From Proteobacteria bacterium UBA4656 (lineage in GTDB: Bacteria > Pseudomonadota > Gammaproteobacteria > Xanthomonadales > Ahniellaceae), in NCBI GenBank assembly GCA_002405525.1, contig DHLY01000062.1, positions 16,230 through 30,153 on the forward strand: 13,924 nt of DNA, in the 5' to 3' direction. The translations under genes were made by a program, and so were the position numbers. Under the pieces are notes generated by a model that ran no database searches, was not told the DNA's origin, and saw nothing but the letters and a program-made list of their open reading frames with translations. Shown here in pieces: positions 8,836 to 13,924 of the stretch (its first letter is position 1; each line of letters starts with the position of its first letter).

Positions 8836-10108
8836 ACTGCCCACCGTCCCGATCCGCGCCGGGGTGCGGCCGCACGTGCTGGTCGTCGACGACAGCGATT
8901 CGCTGCGCGCGATGCTGCTGGCCTACCTGCGCGACCAGCCGCTGAGCCTGGCGGCCGTCGGCACCGCAGCCGAGGCGCTGCGGGCGATCGACTACCAGCG
9001 ACCGGACGTGATTCTGCTCGACATGCAGCTGCCGGATGCACAGGGGCTCACGCTGTTCGACTCCATGCGACGGCACGCGCCGCACAGTGCGATCGTGGTC
9101 ATCACCGCCTTCGGTTCGGTCGGCCTCGCTGTCGATGCCACGCAGGCGGGTGCGGTGGATTTCATCGAAAAGCCGGTCACCCGCGAGCGGCTCATGCAGT
9201 CGATGCGCAACGCCCTGCAGCGGGTGCTGCTGGAGCAGCGCATCCAGCGGGTGGCCGGCGAGATCGCCGGCGCCGGGCTGCACGGCCTGCTCGGCGCCTC
9301 GCAGGCGATGCGCGACGCGATCAGGTCGCTGCGCGCGGCGGCGGCCAGCAGCGCGCCGCTGCTGCTGCTGGGCGAACCCGGCAGCGGTGCGCGGCTCGCC
9401 GTGCGCGCGGTGCACCGCGAAGGCCCGCGGGCTGCGCGCAGCCTGGTCGCCGTTGCCTGCCGGGCCGCCGGCGCTGCCGGACGGCTCGATGCGGCGCTGT
9501 CCGGCGACACGCTCGGCACCCTCGCGCTGCACGACGTCGATGCGCTGCCGGAACCCGCGCAAGACCGGCTGCTGGCCGCCCTCGAACAGCCGCGCGGCGA
9601 CTGGCGGCTGGTGGCGTGCAGCACGCTGGAAGCATCCGCGCTGTCCGGTCCGCTGCGAGCCGAACTGGTGCACCGGCTGCACGTCGTTCCCGTCATCCTG
9701 CCGCCGCTGCGCTGGCGCGAGGACGACGTCCTGGTGCTGGCCCGCCATTTCATGGCGATCGACGCCGCCGCGGAAGGCAAGCGCTTCGACGGTTTCGATC
9801 CCGGCGCGGTCACCGCGCTGCAGCGGCACCAGTGGCCGGGCAACGTGGCCGAACTGCGCAACGCCATGCGCCAGGTCGCGGCGCTGTTCGACGGCGGCAC
9901 GGTCGGCGCCGCCGACCTGCCGGCCGGACTGCGCGACGCACGCGACGGCGGCGGCGCCGGCATCGAGCCGCTGTGGATGGTCGAGCAGCGCGCGATCCGC
10001 GCCGCCATCGCGGCCTGCGGCGGCGACCATGCGACTGCCGCAGCGCGACTGCAGGTCAGCGTGGAGGAGATGGAACGCCGCCTGCTGCAGCCGGACCCGA
10101 AGCACTGA
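8828..10108 (+). CDS. NtrC-type response regulator with inactive-looking AAA+ domain (REC-AAA*-Fis HTH)
   Basis: 426 aa. The receiver at residues about 15-130 is complete: Asp21, Asp22, phospho-Asp65 (VILLDMQLPD), Thr93 and Lys115. The central domain, about 150-370, aligns with sigma-54 activators but is degenerate. Walker A reads GEPGSGAR with Ala188 for Lys. Walker B reads GTLALHDV with His235 for Asp. The GAFTGA loop is absent, so Walker A to Walker B is about 47 residues, against about 65 in NtrC. Sensor II reads WPGNVAELRNA with Ala341 for Arg. The finger region LRAELVHRL (Arg277, Arg283) and PPLRWRED persist. The C-terminus, about 386-421, is a Fis-type helix-turn-helix (GGDHATAAARLQVSVEEMER). 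The regulator probably binds DNA and responds to phosphorylation but cannot remodel sigma-54 polymerase, like TyrR or HupR. The ATG at 8828 overlaps the kinase stop, with GGGGTGG upstream, indicating coupled translation. Confidence 0.88.
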   Translation: MAELPTVPIRAGVRPHVLVVDDSDSLRAMLLAYLRDQPLSLAAVGTAAEALRAIDYQRPDVILLDMQLPDAQGLTLFDSMRRHAPHSAIVVITAFGSVGLAVDATQAGAVDFIEKPVTRERLMQSMRNALQRVLLEQRIQRVAGEIAGAGLHGLLGASQAMRDAIRSLRAAAASSAPLLLLGEPGSGARLAVRAVHREGPRAARSLVAVACRAAGAAGRLDAALSGDTLGTLALHDVDALPEPAQDRLLAALEQPRGDWRLVACSTLEASALSGPLRAELVHRLHVVPVILPPLRWREDDVLVLARHFMAIDAAAEGKRFDGFDPGAVTALQRHQWPGNVAELRNAMRQVAALFDGGTVGAADLPAGLRDARDGGGAGIEPLWMVEQRAIRAAIAACGGDHATAAARLQVSVEEMERRLLQPDPKH

Positions 10109-10299
10109 GGGACCGGGTCGTCCTCGCACGATCGGCCCGACCGTCGACGGCACACCGCTCCGGGCTCGGAGCCTGTGGCGTCTTCCAGTCGCGCGTCCGG
10201 GACAGGTCCGGACTCGCGCCCGCGAATCATGCGCTGGCGTGCACGACCCGCGTGCGGGCCATCCATGGCCTGCCCAAGGGGCTGTTTCTTCTCAGCCTC
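10109..10299. other. Convergent intergenic region with short hairpins, no clear terminator
   Basis: This region separates the plus-strand regulator stop from the minus-strand hydrolase stop. A 6-bp stem GCTCCG/CGGAGC with a 4-nt loop lies at 10157-10172. Further inverted repeats CCCGC/GCGGG and GGCCAT/ATGGCC cluster at 10247-10270. GCCC-AAG-GGGC followed by TGTTTCTTCT (about 10272-10291) is the only plus-strand hairpin with a partly T-rich tail, but its stem is only 4 bp. Any of these could help end transcription; none is a convincing intrinsic terminator. Confidence 0.3.
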
Positions 10300-10956
10300 T
10301 CACGGGACGTGACCGTCCGCGCCCGGCCCGAGGCGACCGCAGCGCAGAAACCGCGCAGCGGCCGCCGCGACGTCGGGATCGAGCAGCATCCCGGTGTGCG
10401 AAGCGTCCACCGCGAGGTGGTCGGAAAGGCCGTCGACCCGGGTTTCCGACAGCGCGACCGTGCCGTCGTGCGGCCGCGGCAGGCGCGCCAGCAGCGCCCC
10501 GAGACCGAGCGAGCGCGTCCCGGCCACCATGCCGACCTCGCGGCCGGCCGGCAGCGCACCGACGCCGTCCAGCAGCGCCGCGCGCCAGCCGCCGACCAGC
10601 TCGCGAACTCCCGGCCATCGATCCGCCGCGCGCGCGGCCGCGCTGCCGGCGAGCGGCGAGCCCAGGCACAGGATGCGGCCCGGCGGCAGGCCGGCGGCGT
10701 CGCGGCAGGCGGTGACCGCCACCAACCCGCCGAGGCTGTGCCCGACCAGATGGACCGGTCCCGCGCCTGTCGCGCGCAGGTGCGCGCGCAGGGCCGCCAC
10801 GGCTCTTTCGGGGGCGCCGAACACCGACGCGTAGTCGAAGCGCCCGGTGTGGAAGCCGGCGGTGCGCAGTCGGCGTTCCAGCCACCACAGGCTCGGCGAG
10901 CGCATCCAGATGCCGTGCAGGAGGACCACCTGCCCTGGAGCGTTGCCGGCGGCCAC
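10300..10956 (-). CDS. Small alpha/beta-hydrolase (esterase/lipase-like)
   Basis: 218 aa, cytoplasmic, with no signal peptide. The oxyanion-hole strand is VVLLHGIWM (residues 10-18). The nucleophile elbow is GHSLGG with Ser74. The acid is probably Asp164 in the loop PHDGTVAL, and the base is His187 in ASHTGML. All three catalytic residues fall in the normal alpha/beta-hydrolase order, so the enzyme looks active. The short core without a large lid resembles bacterial lipase/PGAP1-like hydrolases, probably an ester hydrolase of unknown substrate. The GTG start at 10956 has AAGGA about 9 nt upstream and lies 3 nt after the aspS stop, so it is probably co-transcribed with aspS. A precise substrate cannot be assigned. 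Confidence 0.87.
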   Translation of the reverse strand: MAAGNAPGQVVLLHGIWMRSPSLWWLERRLRTAGFHTGRFDYASVFGAPERAVAALRAHLRATGAGPVHLVGHSLGGLVAVTACRDAAGLPPGRILCLGSPLAGSAAARAADRWPGVRELVGGWRAALLDGVGALPAGREVGMVAGTRSLGLGALLARLPRPHDGTVALSETRVDGLSDHLAVDASHTGMLLDPDVAAAAARFLRCGRLGPGADGHVP

Positions 10957-10959
10957 GGA

Positions 10960-12732
10960 TCAGTCCTTCTTCGGCCTCACCACCCGGACGTGCAGTTCCT
11001 GCAGTTGCGGCTCCGGCACCTCGCTCGGCGCGGCGGTGAGCAGGCAGGTGGCGCTGGCGGTCTTGGGGAAGGCGATCACGTCGCGGATCGACTCCGTGCC
11101 CACCATCAGCGCCGCGATGCGGTCGATGCCGAAAGCGATGCCGCCGTGCGGCGGCGCGCCGTACTTGAGCGCCTCCAGCAGGAAGCCGAACTTCAGTTCG
11201 GCCTCGTGGCGCGTGATGCCGAGCAGGTCGAACACCGTGCTCTGCATCTCGGGGCGGTGGATGCGGATCGAGCCGCCGCCGATCTCGTTGCCGTTGAGCA
11301 CCATGTCGTAGCCGCGGCTGACCGCATTGGCCGGATCGGCCGCCAGCTGCGCGGCATCGTCGACCTTGGGCGCGGTGAACGGATGGTGCAGCGCCACGTG
11401 GCGCTTCGCGGCCGGGTCGAACTCGAACATCGGGAAGTCCACCACCCACAGAGGCCGCCAGCCATCGGCGACACGGCCGAGGTCGCGACCGACCTTCAGG
11501 CGCAGCGCACCCATGAAGTCGGAAACCGTCTTCCACGAACCCGCGCCGAAGAACAGTACGTCGCCGGTCGCGGCGCCAGTGGCCTCGAAGATGCCTTCCA
11601 GCGCGCGATCGTCGAGAAACTTGGTGATCGGCGAGGTCAGCCGTTCGCGGCCTTTGGCAAGGTCGTCGATGCGGATCCAGGCCAGCCCCCTGGCGCCATA
11701 GCGGGCGACGTAGGGTGCGAGGTCGTCGAGCTGCTTGCGCGTCATTTCCGCGCCGCCGGGCACGCGAAGGCAGGCCACGCGGCCGGCGGGGTCGTTGGCC
11801 GGCGCGCTGAACACCTTGAACTCGACGTGTCGCACGTGCTCGGCCACGTCGACCAGTTCGAGGTCGATGCGCAGGTCGGGCTTGTCGGACCCGAAGCGAC
11901 GGATCGCCTCGGCGTAGGTCAAACGTGGGAAGGGGTCGCCGAGATCGACGCCGGCCACTTCCCGGAACACGTGGCGGATCATGCCTTCCACGAAGTCCTG
12001 CACGTCGCGCTCGCCGACGAAGGCGAACTCCATGTCGAGCTGGGTGAACTCGGGTTGGCGGTCGGCGCGCAGGTCCTCGTCGCGGAAGCAGCGCGCGACC
12101 TGGTAGTAGCGGTCCATGCCGGCCATCATCAGCAACTGCTTGAACAGCTGCGGCGACTGCGGCAGGGCGTAGAACTCGCCCGGGTGCACGCGCGAGGGCA
12201 CGAGATAATCGCGCGCGCCCTCCGGCGTGGCCTTGGTCAGCACGGGCGTCTCGATGTCCTGGAAGCCGCGCGCGTCGAGGTAGTGCCGGAGCGCCGACAC
12301 CAGCCTGATGCGCGTTCGCATCGCCTTCTGCATCGCGGGGCGACGGATGTCCAAATAGCGGTACTTCAGCCGCGCCTCCTCGCCCGGGGTCTCGTGCAGC
12401 ATGAAGGGCAAGGGCGCCGCGGCGTTGAGGATCTCCACCGTGCCGGCCACCACCTCGACCTTGCCGGTGGCGAGCTTGTCGTTGACCTGCGCGGCCGGGC
12501 GCGCCCGCACCGTGCCGGTGATCCGCAGGCAGTACTCGTAGCGCACCTTGCTGGCTTCGGCGAAGGCCGCCGCGTTGTCGGGTTCGGCAACCACCTGCAC
12601 GATTCCCTCGTGGTCGCGCAGATCGACGAACACCACCCCGCCATGGTCGCGCCGGGTGTCGGCCCAGCCGCAGAGGGTCACCGTCTGGCCGACCAGGCGC
12701 TCGTCGACGAGGCCACAGAACTGGGTACGCAT
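10960..12732 (-). CDS. aspS: Aspartyl-tRNA synthetase (bacterial type)
   Basis: 590 aa, the usual bacterial length. The N-terminal OB-fold anticodon-binding domain (about 1-105) includes [20 protein letters not shown]. The class II catalytic core follows, with [13 protein letters not shown] and [16 protein letters not shown]. Motif 2 is [19 protein letters not shown] (215-233). The bacterial GAD insertion spans about 280-410. Motif 3 is [14 protein letters not shown] (530-543), and the end has the family-typical [14 protein letters not shown]. The enzyme joins aspartate to tRNA-Asp. His30 sits where E. coli discriminating AspRS has Leu, which hints that it may also charge tRNA-Asn. The ATG at 12732 gives the family N-terminus MRTQFCG; a 42-aa upstream extension in the same frame overlaps the promoter and is rejected. 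It heads a probable two-gene unit with the downstream hydrolase. Confidence 0.98.
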   Translation of the reverse strand: MRTQFCGLVDERLVGQTVTLCGWADTRRDHGGVVFVDLRDHEGIVQVVAEPDNAAAFAEASKVRYEYCLRITGTVRARPAAQVNDKLATGKVEVVAGTVEILNAAAPLPFMLHETPGEEARLKYRYLDIRRPAMQKAMRTRIRLVSALRHYLDARGFQDIETPVLTKATPEGARDYLVPSRVHPGEFYALPQSPQLFKQLLMMAGMDRYYQVARCFRDEDLRADRQPEFTQLDMEFAFVGERDVQDFVEGMIRHVFREVAGVDLGDPFPRLTYAEAIRRFGSDKPDLRIDLELVDVAEHVRHVEFKVFSAPANDPAGRVACLRVPGGAEMTRKQLDDLAPYVARYGARGLAWIRIDDLAKGRERLTSPITKFLDDRALEGIFEATGAATGDVLFFGAGSWKTVSDFMGALRLKVGRDLGRVADGWRPLWVVDFPMFEFDPAAKRHVALHHPFTAPKVDDAAQLAADPANAVSRGYDMVLNGNEIGGGSIRIHRPEMQSTVFDLLGITRHEAELKFGFLLEALKYGAPPHGGIAFGIDRIAALMVGTESIRDVIAFPKTASATCLLTAAPSEVPEPQLQELHVRVVRPKKD

Positions 12733-12785
12733 GGGTTCGAAGCTCGCTGGGCCGCCGGACGGCGCCTTCGGGGAAAGGACCCGCA

Positions 12786-12794
12786 ATCTTAGCA
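12786..12794 (-). promoter_or_regulatory. aspS: Extended -10 promoter element of aspS
   Basis: The minus strand reads TGCTAAGAT: a TAAGAT -10 hexamer (12786-12791) preceded by the TG of an extended -10. Transcription would begin near 12779, leaving a leader of about 47 nt. A recognisable -35 at 16-18 nt is missing, which extended -10 promoters tolerate. The leader contains a short CGCCG/CGGCG stem; no riboswitch or T-box is recognised. Confidence 0.5.
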
Positions 12795-12869
12795 GGGTGT
12801 CGAGCAACGCCTCCGCTGGCGCGCGGCACGGATGCCGCGCGCGCGGCCCCTTGCGCAAGCGATCGACTC

Positions 12870-12990
12870 AGGGGATCGGTCACCCGCGTGCGCCGGAATC
12901 GCGACGTCGATGAAGGGCTGGAAAGCACGATCGAGGCGCCCCGCCATCGGAATCGACGGGCAGGCATCCATCCCCGAGCCGGGGATCGTG
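12870..12990 (-). repeat. Probable decayed copy of an interspersed non-coding repeat
   Basis: On the minus strand this stretch conceptually translates as SGMDACPSIPMAGRLDRAFQ, then IDVAIPAHAG. The IPAHAG/IPAQAG signature with an adjacent GMDA block is typical of mistranslated intergenic repeats in many proteobacteria, whose core is a palindrome of the type ATTCCCGC-N4-GCGGGAAT. Here the core is GATTCCGGCGCACGCGGG (about 12883-12900), an imperfect version with damaged arms. The call is from memory of repeat style; only one copy lies in the window, so repetition cannot be shown here. Confidence 0.35.
12970..12986. repeat. Perfect 7-bp hairpin
   Basis: ATCCCCG (12970-12976) and CGGGGAT (12980-12986) form a stem with a 3-nt AGC loop. 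It is stable but is not followed by a T-run on either strand, so it is not an intrinsic terminator. It lies at the edge of the putative repeat relic and may belong to it. Confidence 0.5.
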
Positions 12991-13291
12991 CGGCCGGCCA
13001 GCGGGTCACGCGTCGCCGGGCGGAGTGTTTCCACCGGCAGGACACACCATCCCGCGCGACTCCGCACATACCCGACTCAGAGGATGGATCGGCCCCACAG
13101 CGGCGGGGACCGGCCCGTGGGCGGCACATCGGTACCAACGCCGCGCGGATCAGGGACGCCAGGTCACGCAGGTGGCAGCCGAACCGGACCTCACCCCACC
13201 TGCAGCGCCTGCTCGCGAAGTTGCCCAGGCGGGAGGTCAAGGTCAGGACCCGAAGGCTCGCCGGCATGGACTCCTGGCGCCGTGGCGGCGC

Positions 13292-13924
13292 TTGGGTCGC
13301 CCGGGGCCGGCCCTGCGCGCGGTGTTGCTCCTCGTCGGTGTGGCTCTGGCGGGCGCGGGCGTCGCCCAGTCCGCGCCCACCCACCGCGACGTCACCTACG
13401 CGACCGTCGGCGCCCGCGCGCTGCAGCTCGACCTCGACCTGCCCGCGGTCCGCACCTCCCCGCGGCCAACGCTGATCTGGGCCCACGGCGGCGGCTGGCA
13501 GTCCGGGTCACGCAGCCCGCCGCCGGCCTTCGCCACCGCGCTGATCGACCGCGGCATCGCGGTGGCCTCGATCGGCTACCGTCTCACCTCGCAGGCCGGC
13601 GGCGTCGGCAGCGAAGGCGTGACCTTCCCGGCGCAGATCGCACGACGTGCGTGCGGCGATCCGCTTCCTGCGCGCGAATGCGGCGACCTACGCGCTCGAC
13701 CCCGCGCGCTTCGGCGCCTGGGGATCGGCGGCGGGCGGGCACCTCGTGGCCCTGGCCGGCACCTCGGGCAACGACCCCGCGCTGGAGGGCACGATCGGCG
13801 GCCATCTGCGCCACTCGAGCCGCCTGCAGGCGGTGGTCGACTACTACGGACCCACGGACCTGCTGAACATGGGACTCGACCAGGCCCCGGCGCCGGGCCG
13901 GCCGGCGCGACACGACCTGCCCAC
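13292..13924 (+). pseudogene. Secreted alpha/beta-hydrolase (BD-FAE/carboxylesterase-like), frameshifted and cut by window edge
   Basis: From the TTG at 13292 the product has a signal peptide (ALRAVLLLVGVALAGAGVAQ). A short domain follows, then the oxyanion motif PTLIWAHGGGW (His65-Trp69) and IGYRLTS, as in carboxylesterases of the BD-FAE/lipase group. The frame then breaks. Up to ATC (13637-13639) it reads FPAQI. The matching continuation HDVRAAIRFLRANAATYALD resumes at 13641, so one extra base (about G13640) shifts the frame. In the second frame the nucleophile elbow reads WGSAAGGHLVALAG, with Ala146 (codon 13728-13730) where relatives have the catalytic Ser of GxSxGG. Further on, VVDYYGPTDLLNMG is family-typical. 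The gene continues past 13924, so the Asp/His of the triad are unseen. The start is uncertain: an in-frame GTG lies at 13172, and the ATG at 13266 with AAGG upstream is out of frame. It may be a decaying gene, or an assembly error may explain the shift. Confidence 0.7.

Larger units (their letters stand above)
12792..13291. other. Gene-poor spacer between aspS promoter and the esterase
   Basis: About 500 nt between divergent units. Open frames here have Arg/Pro/Ser-rich translations on both strands with no domain, good start or ribosome site, so none is called. The left half holds the probable interspersed-repeat relic and a perfect 7-bp hairpin. The right half (about 13100-13260) has a GGAGGT (13232-13237) without a nearby start. 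It also has an AAGG (13253-13256) spaced correctly from the ATG at 13266, but that ATG is out of frame with the esterase signal peptide. Confidence 0.6.

Noticed and set aside
6232..8844. 870-codon minus-strand open frame opposite the hybrid kinase
   Set aside because: It is the mirror of the well-supported kinase domains on the plus strand; its translation has no recognisable domain.
10157..10172. GCTCCG/CGGAGC hairpin as an intrinsic terminator of the regulator gene
   Set aside because: The stem is short and no T-run follows, so it is listed only as a hairpin in the convergent spacer.
9616..12792. 1058-codon plus-strand open frame opposite aspS and the hydrolase, and the 1064-codon minus-strand frame 10292-13486
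   Set aside because: Both are out-of-frame readings of aspS and neighbours. Length alone is not informative at this GC content, and aspS motifs fix the true frame.
12733..12858. 42-residue upstream extension of AspRS in the same frame
   Set aside because: It covers the extended -10 element and does not resemble AspRS; MRTQFCG at 12732 is the family start.
12789..13067. Small minus-strand open frame (92 codons) containing IDVAIPAHAG
   Set aside because: It looks like conceptual translation of a repeat rather than a protein; it has no ribosome site and no domain.

Overview
The window comes from a very GC-rich Gram-negative bacterium. The Tol-Pal envelope system, the ruvC-ruvA-ruvB-ybgC-tolQ-tolR-tolA-tolB-pal gene order and an outer-membrane lipoprotein signal point to Gammaproteobacteria. 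GC content and style suggest Xanthomonadales/Lysobacterales, but that is inference; no rRNA or tRNA gene is present to confirm it.

Positions 1-6343 (minus strand) hold one tightly packed gene train. It reads ruvC, ruvA, ruvB (Holliday-junction resolution), ybgC (acyl-CoA thioesterase), tolQ, tolR, tolA, tolB and the first 47 codons of pal, which runs off the left edge. Several junctions overlap by 4 nt (ruvC/ruvA and ybgC/tolQ as ATGA, tolA/tolB as GTGA) and ruvB/ybgC overlap by 11 nt, so the train is probably one or two transcripts. A good -10 box lies just upstream of ruvC.

Positions 6344-6597 are a divergent control region with a minus-strand promoter for ruvC, a GC-rich inverted repeat and a plus-strand promoter candidate (TTGGAA-N17-TAGGAT). 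Positions 6598-10108 (plus strand) encode a two-gene signalling pair overlapping by 8 nt. The first is a soluble hybrid histidine kinase (PAS - HisKA-like - ATPase - pseudo-receiver - receiver - Hpt). The second is an NtrC-type response regulator (receiver - AAA+ - Fis-type helix-turn-helix). Both are selectively degenerate. The kinase has Arg where the phosphoacceptor His should be, and its first receiver lacks the Asp and Lys. The regulator lacks the Walker A Lys, the Walker B Asp, the GAFTGA loop and the sensor-II Arg. Their phosphorelay residues (receiver Asp, Hpt His, receiver Asp) and the DNA-binding domain look intact. This pair is the best candidate here for an unusual regulatory system.

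Positions 10300-12732 (minus strand) carry aspS (aspartyl-tRNA synthetase) followed after 3 nt by a small alpha/beta hydrolase. Positions 12733-13291 contain no convincing gene. They hold the aspS promoter, a probable decayed copy of an interspersed repeat and a hairpin. From about 13292 to the right edge (plus strand) lies a secreted alpha/beta-hydrolase/esterase gene broken by a +1 frameshift near 13640. Its nucleophile Ser also appears to be replaced by Ala. The gene continues past the window.
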